64,000 nt of DNA. Source: Elgaria multicarinata webbii (Eukaryota > Chordata > Lepidosauria > Squamata > Anguidae). Position 1 is the stretch's first letter. Every line of letters begins with the position of its first letter. The notes below the pieces were generated by a model, which did not search any database, was not told where the DNA came from, and saw only the letters and a program-made list of their open reading frames with translations. The position numbers and the translations under genes are program-made. This document shows positions 1 through 11,617 of this stretch, piece by piece. The stretch is taken from positions 99,048,001 to 99,112,000 of the forward strand of contig NC_086177.1 of assembly GCF_023053635.1 (NCBI RefSeq). Reading direction: 5' to 3'.

Positions 1-148
1 ATAGCTCTGTATCAGCATGCTCCTGTTACAGAAGCATTGAGGCGTCTGGAGGTTTGTGGGATGTGGGCATCGTTCTCCTCTTCTCCTGGAGTCTAAGTAG
101 AGGAGAGCCGCCTCTGGGAATTGTTCCTCCGCACCAAGGATGAACAAC

Positions 149-393
149 TGATGGCCCTCTAGATGTGTGGGCCTAAAACTCCCATCATCCCTCACGATTG
201 GGCTGTTTTGGCTAGTCCTGATGGGAGCTGTAGGCCAAGCCATCTGGAGCGGCTTCTCCAAGCTGGTGCCCTCGAGATGTGTTGTTGGACTGCACCTCCC
301 ATGATTCCCAGCCAGCATGGCCAATGGCCATACTGGCTGGGAATTATGGGAGGTCCAACACATTCTGAGGGCACCAAGTTAGGGAAGGCTGAC
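149..393. mobile_element. Two adjacent palindromic hAT-like MITE relics
   Basis: CTCCCATGATTCCCAGCCAG at about 296 mirrors CTGGCTGGGAATTATGGGAG around a CATGGCCAATGGCCATAC centre. The ends carry GTGCCCTCGAGATGTG and CACATTCTGAGGGCAC. A weaker copy lies at 149-235. Open frames across it are mirror images of one another and not coding. Confidence 0.6.
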
Positions 394-1752
394 TTAGAGG
401 GCCACAATTTGCCTCCCCCGCACCTCTTCCACATGTTAAAGCTGTGCTCTCCAATGCAGATACCTCTATTGGAGTCCGCCAGGCTTCCTGACCAAAATAT
501 TTTTAACTGGATGGCCAACATGCTGCAAAGTGAAGAGTCATTCTCCAATGCCCCACATCTCTGAGCCTCAACAATTTGCATTCTGGGAAATGAGTGTTGG
601 AGCAGAAACATGTGGGTTCAAGAGAGCCATTTTGTATTTGGGAGCTCAGACCCCGCCACCCCACCTTTTACTTAGGTTTGGGGGGAAATTACTTTTCTTT
701 TAGTCTTACCAGTTTGCCTTCTGGGAAATGGGTGTTTCATAACACCTCCCCCTGCCACGGCAGCCATTTTTAACGGGCAACCTCTAAGGCAGTCATTATG
801 TGAACGTGCCCATGAAACGCAACATTCCAAATGTGCCCACTAACAGAAAAAGGTTGGCAGCCCCTGCATTAAAGGATGTGAGGGGACGGACACATGTTTG
901 ACCTACTCACAACATCCTCAACCCCGCCAGCTTCACCCCGGCTGTTGCATATTAAGCAGAAGGTCTGAAAGTGTAACCTACACACTTTCAACTGAACACA
1001 CTTTGGATCCTCCACACAGGGTTCTTGTGTAAGTTTGCTCTGGTGTTTTTATGCTTTTGATTTGTTTTTGTTTTGTTTTGGGGATGTTATTTGCATGGCG
1101 CTGTTGCGTCATATTGTGGCATATCATTCCTTTATTAAAAAGACATTAAAAATATCCTCCCTTCATTACCAAAATCATTACCAAATTTACGTTGGTAGGC
1201 TCTTGTATACCATCTTGGAATTTGAAGAGGAAGTTCAGGCAAAAATTACTTTGAACCAATAAATAGTACATAATAAATAATAAGTGAAGACGTGGGTTAC
1301 ACAAGAAGATTTGGAGGGGAGGTGGGGAACTCGGGACAATGAAAATCAATCCCTTAATTAAAACGATGGGCCATGTTTGGCATCAAACGGTTGTTGTTGT
1401 TGGTTGTCGTAGCAGTGGTGGTGGCTGTTTTTGCTCGGTGGTGTTTCATTCCGCCCAGAGATCGGGCTCAGCTTGCAACGTTTACTTGTGTTCTGTGTTA
1501 CATCTGTCCACAGCATTCTTCACGGTGCCAGAATAGAATGGAAAAAGAGATGCTTCCCCCACATTGACCTCTTACGATGGCTTATCGCTTATGCAATTCG
1601 GCCACGGGTGTGTTTACTTGGAAGCATGTTTACTTGGAAGCAAGTTCCACCGTGCTCAATAGGGCTTCTTCTCAGGTCAGTGCGTAAAGGGTTTTTTAGT
1701 ATTACTTTTCAAAGGGCCATTTAACCTGCCTTCAACTCTACCTTAAACTTAA
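394..1752. other. Intergenic, no recognisable gene
   Basis: Short AT-rich spacer sequence. Open frames on both strands are short, overlap one another and match no family I know. No clear repeat was recognised. Confidence 0.5.

Positions 1753-1808
<56 letters not shown>
1753..1808. repeat. (ATT)n microsatellite
   Basis: Uninterrupted ATT repeat abutting the LINE 3' tail to its right; probably grew from that tail. Confidence 0.95.
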
Positions 1809-1810
<2 letters not shown>

Positions 1811-2560
1811 TTATTTGTATCCTGCCTTTTGCCCAATACTGGGCCTCAAGGCGGCCTTACAAAATTTAAAACATATACATTTTAAACCCAGGAAAAGAAA
1901 TGTACAATTATTTTTTTTAAAAAAATACAATATTAAAACATTAAATGTTTAAAACACACAACAATTTTAGAAGACTTTAACATAGATGGAGGACCAGATT
2001 ATTGTCCGAAGGCCTGTTGGAACAAACAAGTTTTCGCCTGCTTCTGAAAGCCCATCAAGGAGGGAGCCAGCCTAGCTTCCCCGGGAAGAGAGTTCCAAAG
2101 CACTGGAGCAGCCACCAAGAAGGCCCTCTCCCATGTTCCCACCAAGTGCGCCTGTGAAGATGGTGGGTCTGAAAGAAGGGCTTCTCCAGAAGATCTCAAA
2201 GCACGGGCAGGCTCATAAGGGAGAATACAGTCTCTCAGATAACCTGGACCCGAGCCATATAGGGCTTTATAGGTCATAACCAGCACTTTGAATTGTGCCC
2301 GGAAACAGACTGGAAGCCAGGGGAGCTGTTTTAACAGGGGAGTTATATGCCTCCCTGTAACCAGCCCCGGTCAACAATCTGGCTGCAGCTCTTTGAACCA
2401 GCTGGAGTTTCCTTCTTCAAAGACAGCCCCACGTAGAGTGCGTTACAGTAATCCAATCGGGATGTAACTAAGGCATGTGTCACCGTGGCCAGGTCCGACA
2501 TCTCTAGGAACGGGCACTCTCTCTTCCATTTTACCAGACTGACGGCAGGGCCGGCCCTAC
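1801..2560 (-). mobile_element. L2/CR1-type LINE, 3' part
   Basis: The minus strand encodes [45 protein letters not shown] and the FLFQQAF ending, the typical C-terminal end of this clade's reverse transcriptase protein. It is preceded by an (ATT)n tract and a LINE 3' tail with CCTGCCTTTTGCCC. Heavily 5'-truncated. Confidence 0.8.
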
Positions 2561-2570
2561 CATTGGGCAG

Positions 2571-3363
2571 AGCGAGGCAGTCACCTCAGGCAGCATTTTA
2601 TTATCGATATACAAAGGATCTCATGTACGTTTGAAATGTAAAGATTTGTTATTATTATTTTTACTAACTGCCTTTCTCCAGACAATTACACAGCAGTGGA
2701 AAAACTTGGACAATTTGAACTTATCGGCATGTTACTGAAATATATGGTTAGTGGCAATATCAGAAAAAATAACTCACGACTTGCTTTTAATCCAAGGAAA
2801 AACAGAACCACTATCTTTTTATGCTATATGGAGGAGATTTATTCATCATACGTCACAATCGGGCCTACAACAACATATGCCCACTTCAGCTTTGAGCATC
2901 TGGACATTGTAACAACAAATGAAGATTATACAGCACACTTATTAATTAGTTTAAGTTTATTAGTTATTTCCCCCCTCTCTTTTTCTTTCTTTTCTCTTTT
3001 CTTTCCTTCTCTGTATTATCCCCCCCCCAAAAAAAATTGTATTAATTGATTTTCTATAACAGTTGTTTAGACATCAGTTGTTAGGGGACGGATCACTTTT
3101 TGGTTACAATTAAAATAAATATTTTTCCCCCAAAAAATAAAAATAAAAGGGCTGCAAATGGCTAAAAGCAACAACAACCACCAAAAAAACCCACACCCCT
3201 CAGCAGCAGATCCTGGTGGTGAAGGGCAACAGTATGGCATTACAGGGCAGAGCTACAGCATGTATCTCAGGTGAGCTGTCCTGTACCCACTAAAGCGTGA
3301 TGGAGGATGCCATGCCTAATATTCAAGGGCCTATCTAGTTGGCTTCTGAATGTGGAATGCAGG
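2571..3363. other. Unclassified intergenic stretch
   Basis: A 117-codon plus-strand frame (2696-3049) starts MEKLGQFELIGMLLKYM but resembles no family I recognise and ends in low-complexity Ser/Phe/Leu. The flanking CAGTCACCTCAGGCAGC suggests an old DNA-element end on the left. Confidence 0.35.

Positions 3364-3413
<50 letters not shown>
3364..3413. repeat. Compound (TG)n(AG)n microsatellite
   Basis: About 11 TG units followed directly by about 13 AG units. Confidence 0.95.
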
Positions 3414-3418
<5 letters not shown>

Positions 3419-3984
3419 TCTTATCTTTCACCATAGGGAGCCCTGATGCTGAAAGGCTGTAATTTACAATAGGTTCTGACTGCCAAAAGAAAAAGAAAGT
3501 GTCACATGATTAACCGGTACAATTCAAAAACACAAAACACGCTAATGGCCACTGCTTAGATGGTGTTGAAAATGGATTGAAAAGTTTTATTGCTTTATAA
3601 AACTGTACGATGATGTCTACAAATGAAATGGCTATGTACAGAGACAGGACACCATTGGGTACCAGAAATTGGAAGTCATGGAAAGGTAATATGGTTCCCA
3701 TGGTTACCAATATGCCCCCAGACACCTTCTGTGGTGCCCGCTAAGGTGAACATTTTCTTGCCGGCAGGTGGGACTGCTGTGAAATAGGTTTCTGTTGGTG
3801 CCGAAAACTACGGGTTCAAAGGAGTTGTTTCATCTGGTAGGGCCCAGAACCCATCCCTGCCTTGTACTAAGTCTTTTGGGCAAGTTACTTGTCCTTTACC
3901 ACCCCACCCCCCCACGGCAGCCATCTTGTGATGGTGCCTAGGACAGTTTCTTATGCCAGATCAGGTAATATATCCACCTACCCA

Positions 3985-4130
3985 GCACTGTCTATTCTAA
4001 TTGGCAGGAACTCCCCAGGGTCTCGGGCAGATGTCTTTCCTCTCTTCAGCTACCTGATCCTTTTAACTGGGGATACCAGCGATTGAACCCGGAACCTTCT
4101 GAATGCATGCTCTGTCAGCCCCACCCTGCT
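3985..4130 (-). mobile_element. tRNA-derived SINE relic
   Basis: The minus strand shows a B-box-like GGTTCAATCGCTGG and a degenerate A-box region, with the SINE body on the left. It matches the family at 24167, 28310 and 53914. Diverged. Confidence 0.55.
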
Positions 4131-4864
4131 GGTTTAACTCCCAGAGACGTTTAGCTGCCTGGCTGCTGTTGGAAGCACGCTAGACTAGATAGATCTTGAC
4201 ATTCTTACGGTCACACAGTGAGCCATAGAGATGGGACTTGAACCCACATGCCCCTTCCACAGGGCTCCCTGAAAAGACCATCAACACAAGGACAGGCACT
4301 CTGGTTCCTAGCCAGGCCAGTTATTCTTGGATAGCCTGGACGGGAACTTTAGCCTCCTCTGGCCACTGTCCAGGCCTCCATGAGGAGACCTACGGCCTAT
4401 TTTGAGAATTGCTGGGTGCTGGAAGAACTCTGCTCATTGAGTGAAATCCAATTTCTGTCGCTCTGCTGATGGAAGGCTTCCATCAGCGGAACAGTAAGGG
4501 GGCGATTTTTCCTTCCGCCCTGCAGCCCACCACACCCCAGAATCTATCTGGACCAGACTTTTTAAGGGGGGCACGTGGGGTAGGAGAGGAAAGGGAAGTT
4601 GCATTGCGCAAGTGGAAGTCTTCTCGTGCAACACTGGATGCAGCCCGTTGCCTTAATTTAACACCCCACCCCTGAAATAGTCATCGGCTAGAGCTGTTGA
4701 AATCCAATTCCTCCTCACTTCTATAGTTATAAGTGACGCACTTTACAACAGTTGAAAGAAGACAAATCCTGCCCATAGATTCACTTGCCTCCTAGCCTCA
4801 TGGAAATTACCTTCCCCATCAGGTTGTCAACACAGCAGTCATAGAGAGTTCAGTTCCTAAGACA

Positions 4865-4975
4865 GCCTTCCCCACACTGGCAACCTCCAGATGTGTTACA
4901 ACTTCCATCACCCCCAGCTAGCATGGTTGGGCATGATGGGAACTGTACTCCAACGTATCTGAAGGACATGAGGCC
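4865..4975. mobile_element. Palindromic hAT-like MITE, degraded
   Basis: CCTCCAGATGTGTTACAACT pairs with the complementary GGGAACTGTACTCCAACGTA arm. Same family as the better copies at 21083 and 42112. Confidence 0.5.
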
Positions 4976-5293
4976 TCAGAGTATACAGCATATATGTTTT
5001 TGAAATAACAAAGGAGGAAGCATGTTTGTGCATACACACATACTTCTTTTCCACACAGTAAGGTGCTGATCTCAAATTCCATTAATGCCATTTAAATAAT
5101 TTCTATCTGACATGACATCTTAAAAAAGCAAAAAAGGCAGATGGATATGCCACATGATACCCTGTCATAAATCTGAGACCTACAAAGGCCCAGGGTTTCT
5201 TGATAGAATGGTCCATAACTGCAAAGCATAAGAAATCAGTTTATTTCAGTGATGGTAACGCCTTATCATCATTATCATCATCATCTCACTTGT

Positions 5294-5294
<1 letters not shown>

Positions 5295-5359
<65 letters not shown>
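5295..5359. repeat. (ATT)n microsatellite
   Basis: Pure ATT tract followed by LINE-like AACCACCCAGTGAACTTC. Probably the 3' tail of an old LINE copy. Confidence 0.9.
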
Positions 5360-5630
5360 CATATCTATACTAGCCAATAACCACCCAGTGAACTTCACAA
5401 CAGTTCACAAAAAACACTGATACAAGATAATAAACTACAGCATAAATAATTGAAACAGCTAAAAACAATTTCAACAAAAAATACTTGAATACTTGCCCCA
5501 TCATATGCCATTAAATGCATGGGAGTAGAGGACAGCCTGGACCACATTCCCCTCACATGACTAGCCCTCCTCCTAACACCCGATCTCCCTTCTATCCGTC
5601 ACTGATTTCCCCCTCCCCCACAGGCCCTGA

Positions 5631-5810
5631 TTAAGCAAGAATCCTTTCATTTAGGGATCTCTCCTTTCGACAGGGAACGTAGTGCAGCAACGCAAAGGTT
5701 TTAAGAACCGGAAGCTTCTTAAAATCTCCCAAAGTGTCAGATTGGATGGGCTCAGCCAGAGATTCGTTATACATTTGCTGAAACGTCTCTTTGAGTGATT
5801 GAAGGTCAAT
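5631..5810 (-). pseudogene. Isolated annexin-like terminal exon (repeat-4 C-terminus)
   Basis: The minus-strand frame reads IDLQSLKETFQQMYNESLAE, then PIQSDTLGDFKKLPV, then a 24-residue tail to TAA. This matches the last annexin repeat pattern (D-L-x-x-I/L-K-x-x-F, Y-x-x-S-L, I-x-x-D-T-S-G-D-F, K-L-L-V). The SGDF core has Leu instead of Ser. A pyrimidine-rich tract and AAG acceptor sit exactly before IDL, and many annexin last exons, as I recall, start at this residue. After KLPV the usual short ending is replaced by a longer LKTFALLHYVPC tail; the ALLH recalls ANXA13. No other annexin exon was found at 5.8-15 kb on this strand. It could be a duplicated relic or a terminal exon whose partners are unrecognised. 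Confidence 0.55.
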
Positions 5811-6984
5811 CTTAAACAAATGGAAAGTCAGAAGGATGAGCAGATGACGAGCCACAGGGTTTTCCAGCCAGGAATACCACAGAATTCCCAATGGGTTAAA
5901 AGTGAGAAATGGCAGAAGTGAGCTCTCTCCCGTGGCTCTCATTAACATTTTACTAGCTGTGGCTTGTGAACCTCCAGCCCTGCCCATATACAGTTAACGT
6001 TTGGAGCAAACTAAAAAAAAGTTGGAATGCAAGATTCCCCCCAGGGGCTTCGATACCATCCTGCTTTCACATGATCTGACCAGACTCCGCCCCCCCTTCT
6101 TCAAGGGACTGATCTTTCATCCTGTTGAGGATTCATTTTCGCTCTCCAGCCTGTCTTCAGCTAGGGATGGACAAATCTGTCCATTTCAGTTTCGACCCGT
6201 TTCTAATTTGGTCAGACTTCCGTTTATTTTGTCCCACTTCCGAATCAGTTTGCAAAGTCTACCTGGAAATTCAAACATTTTCATGTATATTTCTCTTAAT
6301 AAACACAGTTTTACACACTTTCCCTCTAATATATGCTTTCCTTGGAAGTAATCTTCCTTAATATACACAGGGGAAAGTCACGTTTGCTTACCGTCACTTC
6401 TCCACCCATGCATCTGTCCCTCATTACTCCCTCTTTTGAAAGAGGAAGTAAACAATGTGCACGTGGCTCATTCAGTGGGCCATTTTGATCCCGATGCTTT
6501 TCCTGCACACAGCAGGAGATAGCAGCAACTTCTGTCTTTAAAAATAAGTCAGATTTACTGGGGTGTTTTTTTGTTGCGTGAAGAAGGCTAGAAGAATGGG
6601 AGGCAGATGATGTCATGAGAGGGACCTGCGAAAATCCATGAGTGCCCAGTAACGAGTGTGCAATAAAACACTCATCTGATAGAGCTCATAATGCATATTT
6701 TGTACATTATGTTCTGTTACACATTTTGTGTGTGTATTTCTCTGTAACATACATTCTTTTTTTTTTTTTTGGTTGGGGAACTGTATCACAAAATTAAGAA
6801 AATTGTGAATATTTAAGTATAACTGTCTTTCAGTTCACATATGGGTTCCGGAAGTTCTTGCTTTTTGCAAACTAAAAACTTCCTGACAGCTGAACACCCA
6901 CAGCTTTTTTTTGCTGCCCTCTAGTGTACATTGTGAAACAGTGCTAGGAAAAAATACACAAAGGCGGTTCTTTGCTGTTGTCAT

Positions 6985-7640
6985 TTGCTTTTTGTCCCTG
7001 TCAGGGTCCCTTCCATGTCCTGGACCCCTTGAGCAACTCTTTAAAGATCTCTTACCTTCTTAAAAGTCCCACTTTCCTTCTTTTTACCTTCCCCTTCCCA
7101 ATAATAGGGGGTTTAAAATGTAGATGTGGGGTGAGTGACACTCCAGACACTTGTAGCTTAAGACAACCCTTTACTAGTATATTAAAACAACCAAATTACA
7201 AATGAAGCTCATTTAGTCAACAGAGCTGAGTGATACAAAGGCATTAAAAGAAAATAAAAGTTGCAAAAGTGCAACTCTTTTACCCTAGCTGCATTTAGGC
7301 TTTTCCAGCTGCCTCTTCCTCATGCTCTCTTCTTTTCCTGCTCTCTCGCTCCTTCATACCCTATTTCCCCAAAACCAGAAAATATTGTTTCAATCTTAAA
7401 GAAATGAAACTTACCTGGAAAAATAACTGGGAGATGAATGTTAACCAGAGAAATGAAACTACTGCTCTCAGGAATACCCCCACCCAACAGAAAACCCCAG
7501 GCTTCTGTGGCCTGACCCTTTTACTTTGCCTCTGTAGGCCTCAAACTCTCACAATCCCCTAAAAGAAACCCTTTATACATCCCACGGACTTTTTCCTAAA
7601 CAGTAGCTAAAAAGAACAAAGACAATAAGTTTTCCCACAC
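6985..7640. other. Intergenic, nothing recognised
   Basis: Pyrimidine-rich and A-rich blocks without a usable reading frame, terminal repeat or splice-bounded exon that I can support. Confidence 0.4.
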
Positions 7641-7649
7641 AAAGATTAG

Positions 7650-8155
7650 GTTCAGACAACATAATAACCAATGATGGTTTAAATAGTCGAGGGATGGTTA
7701 TTTAACCCACCATGGGTTATTGTGTTGTGTAGAGGGAGTTTTTTAACCAACGGTTCATTATGTGGCTGAAATAACCAATGCAAATAACCAACGCTGTGGA
7801 GAGTTGTCTCTATGAATCACCATTGGTTATTGTGTTGTGTGGAGGGCACCGTTGGTTATTTCCTTGGCCATCATCACCGATTTCGTCATCCACAGAGTCG
7901 CAAGGAAAGACCGGTCAAAGCACCGGCAGGATAGTTTTTTGGCAGCAATGGCTGATGGGATACTAGCGAGAGGACTGAGGGGGAGAAGGGTGGGGGAAGA
8001 GTGAGTCAACTCAGTGTGGACTAATAATCAACCCAACACTGATCCTAATTCACACCACGGTTGATTATTATCATGTTGTGTAGGGAGCACCCCCTAGATA
8101 AACAACTGTCAAGTTGATTGTTACCCTACCGTTGACTATCATGTTGTCTGAATGC
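7650..8155. mobile_element. Non-autonomous DNA element with TTCAGACAACAT ends
   Basis: The left end GGTTCAGACAACATAATAAC is mirrored by CATGTTGTCTGAA at the right. Inside, AACCAATG and CATTGGTTATTGTGTTGTGT segments recur in both orientations. Related ends occur near 48727. Probably a hAT-type MITE with internal rearrangement. Confidence 0.55.
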
Positions 8156-8329
8156 AGCTTTTGTGTGGAAGACCATGACTAGGAACCCGTATTCCTGCCT
8201 ATTCAGTCTGCTCTCCAGGACCTAATTGCTGATGGCCATCTTATGGTTATCTTTAGACTAGAATGGGATAGGACAACCATTCAAATAGAGGACTATCCTC
8301 TGTAAAAGAGGAGACACGGTTCCCCTACC

Positions 8330-8575
8330 CCCTCTGGGGCAACAGAGACCAAGTCTGCTCTGTCTTCTGCATGACAGCTCTTCAGATATTTGATGACCAC
8401 TATCATGTCTCCCCTGAATCTTCTCTTCTCCAGGCTCAATGTACGCAGTCCTTTCAACCATTCCTAATTGGTTTCCAGATCCTTCAGCATTGTCATCCAC
8501 CCTCCTCTGTGCATGCTCTAGTAATTTCCCAGTATTCAGAAGAAGCTCCATTCTATCTGAAGTCCTGTTTACTAA
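8330..8575 (-). mobile_element. CR1 LINE fragment
   Basis: TATCATGTCTCCCCTGAATC and TTCTCTTCTCCAGGCTCAAT are characteristic of the complement of the CR1 3' region. 3' tail missing. Confidence 0.75.
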
Positions 8576-8880
8576 GACTGTCTACCAATTTGTTTTTATT
8601 AGACAGCTGGCTGGCTTTGAATCAATCCATTAACCAAATTTAAATATGTGTCCTTTTTACCCATTTTTTTTAAAAGGATACTGAAGGAAGTGTTAATCAT
8701 TTACAACAGAATATGAAAAAGGCCATCCTACATAGTTAATATAAACATTTCTCTGAAGGCAGCTCACACAATAAAATCTATGAGAAGAAACTTTTTTTTA
8801 ATGAAATTAATTGAGCACTAGCAATAATAATAACAACTCAAACATCCACCCCAGAAAAAAAAAAGACATTTTAACACATA

Positions 8881-8961
8881 ATTGTGAACCGCCCAGAGAG
8901 CTTCGGCTATTGGGTGGTATAAAAATGTAATAAATAAATAAACAAACAAATAAATAAATAA
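8881..8961 (+). repeat. L2/CR1-type LINE 3' tail
   Basis: AACCGCCCAGAGAGCTTCGG then a TATAAAAATGTAATAAATAA tail with AAAT/AAAC repeats. Confidence 0.75.
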
Positions 8962-9060
8962 TTGAAGCCAAGAACCATCAACAGCCTGATAAAACACAAC
9001 ACGAGAAAAAGCCAAGGAAAACAAATGGATCTTCAGAGCATTCCTAAAGGCTGGTATGTG

Positions 9061-9379
9061 TAGGGTGACCATATGAAAAGGAGGACAGGGCTCCTGTATC
9101 TTTAACAGTTGTATTGAAAAGGGAATTTCGGCAGGTGTCATTTGTATATATGGAGAACCCGGTGAAATTCCCTCTTCATCACAGCAGTTAAAGCTGCAGG
9201 TGCCCTGCCCTCTTTTAAATTTGATCACTCTAGTATAGCTCCTGCACTTTAACCATTGTGATGAAGAGGGAATTTCATCAGATTCTCCATATAGACAAAT
9301 GACACCTGCTGAAATTCCCTTTTCTATGCAACTGTTAAAGATGCAGGAGCCCTGTCCTCCTTTTCATATGGTCACCCTA
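9061..9379. mobile_element. Long foldback MITE with TA-flanked GGGTGACC ends, copy 1
   Basis: Begins TAGGGTGACCATATGAAAAG and ends CTTTTCATATGGTCACCCTA; arms of about 150 bp are nearly complementary. If the outer TA is the target duplication, this fits a Tc1/mariner-type element. The superfamily is inferred. Confidence 0.8.
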
Positions 9380-9457
9380 GTTTAGCTGCGTCTTCCCAGA
9401 AAGATTCAGTTGGGGCCCCACCTTCCCAATCCATATTAAGAGGTATGCTGTCAATAC

Positions 9458-9629
9458 TAGGGTGACCTTATGAAAAGGAGGACAGGGCTCCTGTATCTTT
9501 AACAGTTGTATTGAAAGGGGAATTTCACCAGGTTCTCCATATATACAAATGACACCGGCTGAAATTCCCTTTTCTATGTAACTGTTAAAGATACAGGAGC
9601 CCTGTCCTCCTTTTCATATGGTCACCCTA
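9458..9629. mobile_element. Long foldback MITE with TA-flanked GGGTGACC ends, copy 2 (short)
   Basis: Same ends as the copy 78 bp to its left but only 172 bp long, lacking the inner part. Outer arms are almost identical to copy 1. Confidence 0.8.
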
Positions 9630-9959
9630 GGTAAGTGAGTATCCCTAGCTGCAATGATGTGCCTAAATCACGGGTGTTGAACCTCAGGCCCTTGCCTGTG
9701 GACCCAATCCAGCCCTCTGGGGTTTCCCAGAAGCCATTGCCCCCTTCTTCGAGGTGGTTCCCACGTTTCTCCCTCAAATATCTATCATTTGTTTTCATGG
9801 GCTAGTAACCAATGTTAGCCCTACTTAGAGTAGACCCATTGAAATGAAAGAGACTTAAGGTAGTCCTGACTAATTCAATTCTCATTCATTTCCTAAAGGA
9901 GCAGGTTTGTAGCTTGGGGTTCTCCTAGAACCATCTCTGTCACTTGAGGCCCAGGGTGC

Positions 9960-10756
9960 CTCAGTGGCAAGGAATGCCTTCTACCAGCTTTGGTTGGTGG
10001 CCCAGCTACGCCCCTGTCTGGACAGGGATAACCTAGCTTCAGTTGTCTATGCTCTGGTAACCTCCAAATTAGATTACTGCAATGCGCTCTACGTTGGGTT
10101 GCCTTTGAAGACGGTTCAGAAGCTGCAGCCTGTGCAAAATGCAGCAGCCAGATTGATAATTGGAACCAGTAGGTTCACGCATATAAGACCGACTCTGGCC
10201 CGCTTGCATTGGCTGCCTGTATGTTTCCGAGCCCTATTCAAGGTGCTGGTTTTAACCCATACAGCCTTACACAGCTTGGGACCACAATACCTGACGGAAC
10301 ACTCCTCCTGACATGAACCTACCTGTACACTACGCTCAACATCTAAGGTCCTCCTCCAGGTGCCTACCCTGAGGGAAGCTCGGAGAATGGCAACAAGGGA
10401 GAGGGCCTTTTCAGCGGTGGCACCTCAATTATGGAATGATCTCCCCAATGAGGCTCGCCTGGCACCAACATTGTTCTCTTTTCGGTGCCAGGTCAAGACT
10501 TTTCTCTTCTCTCTGGCATTTAACAGCATTTAACAGCATATGCTGAGTTTTTTAACTGACCCAAGAATAGTTGTTTTTAAATGGATATTGTCTGTTTTTG
10601 TTTGTATTTTATGCTTTTGATGGTTTAAAATTTTGTATATTTCTTTTTAATGTTCACTGTTTTTAACTTTTGTAAACAGCCCAGAGAATTTCGGCTGTGG
10701 GGCGGTATATAAATGTAACAAACAAACAAATAAATAAATAAATAAATAAATAAATA
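9960..10756 (+). mobile_element. L2/CR1-type LINE, 3' part
   Basis: Encodes ALVTSKLDYCNALYVGLPLK, VQNAAARLI, LHWLPV and FKVLVLTHTALHSLGPQYL, the C-terminal reverse-transcriptase region of this clade. It then shifts frame into [18 protein letters not shown]-type sequence and ends in GGCGGTATATAAATGTAACA with an AAAT tail. 5'-truncated with at least one frameshift. Confidence 0.85.
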
Positions 10757-10819
10757 TTCATTTCAAAGAGTTTACTCTATGTTGGGCTAATGCTGGATAC
10801 TCCACCTGGTGTTTGCACA

Positions 10820-11060
10820 ACTCCTTCCCCGTTCTAAAAGGTTGAAATATCTCTCCTAAGCCTTAGTTAGTGGCACTGAGCGTTTCAAGCTAAAGTATGC
10901 TGTCATTTTGGGAATTGTGGCCCCACCCCCTTTCCCCTTTGCTCCACCCTCTTTGCCTTCACCCCCACTCACCTTTGGAATGAGGCCCCTGAGAACTTCT
11001 CCAAAACTGAAAACGGCAGGCTGGAAGAGGTTCAGGTTGTCGCAAACGCCCCACTGGGTC
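10820..11060. repeat. Dispersed repeat shared with 24420-24650
   Basis: AAAAGGTTGAAATATCTCTC and CTGAGAACTTCTCCAAAACT have close counterparts at 24460-24610. The left part at about 9665-9760 may belong to the same element, split by the LINE at 9960. Probably an old DNA transposon; class inferred only. Confidence 0.5.
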
Positions 11061-11387
11061 TGCGAGGGCAGCAGCAGCCACAAGTGTGGAAGGGGTAAAT
11101 CATGCATCCCCCCCCCGCCCCATGGCACTAGGGGCCTTAAAGGCCCTAAGGCTGTCATCAACACAGGGAGGGAAAGGGAAATCAGGGTGGGCAGTGGGTG
11201 AGCGCCCCGGGGAAAGCGCTCGTCCATCTCACCCATCCCTAGTTCTACGTTTCTGGCATAAAGGGATGCTGTATGCACAGATCCATGCCAAAAAATTGGC
11301 AATCATGCTGATCAGCACTTTGGGGGGAGGGGAGCAGTGAGAGTTGATTTTAGCCCCCCGCCCCACCATAGAATATTTGATTGGGGC

Positions 11388-11617
11388 TACTTTCCTGATA
11401 TTCCAGCTGGACATCAGGAAAAACTTACTGACTGCTAGAGCAGTACGACAATGGAACCAGTTACCTAGGAATGCCATGGGCTTTCCCACACTAGGCAGCT
11501 GGACAGCCATCTGTCAGGGATGCTTTAGGGTGGATTCCTGCATTGAGCAGGGGGTTGGACTCGATGGCCTTATAGGCCCCTTCCAACTCTACTATTGTAT
11601 GATTCTATGATTCTGTT
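11388..11617 (+). mobile_element. CR1 LINE 3' end
   Basis: CTGGACATCAGGAAAAACTT, TGGACTCGATGGCCTTATAG and the tail ATTGTATGATTCTATGATTC match the reptile CR1 3' end. Confidence 0.85.

Noticed and set aside
163-611. 133- and 139-codon frames on opposite strands
   Set aside because: Both run across palindromic MITE sequence; their peptides repeat each other because of the inverted arms.
2696-3049. 117-codon plus-strand frame as a possible exon
   Set aside because: The peptide is not recognised, ends in low complexity and has no supporting neighbours. Kept only as an unclassified stretch.
6162-6360. Possible further hAT end (TAGGGATGGACAAATC)
   Set aside because: The first eight bases resemble the hAT end at 57738, but no mirrored right end or target duplication could be found.
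6985-7640. Possible long terminal repeat of an old retroviral-type element
   Set aside because: No partner repeat, primer-binding site or coding trace was seen in the window, so it cannot be supported.
10856-11302. 148-codon minus-strand frame
   Set aside because: Low-complexity Pro/Gly/Leu composition in a dispersed repeat, with no family match and no splice context.
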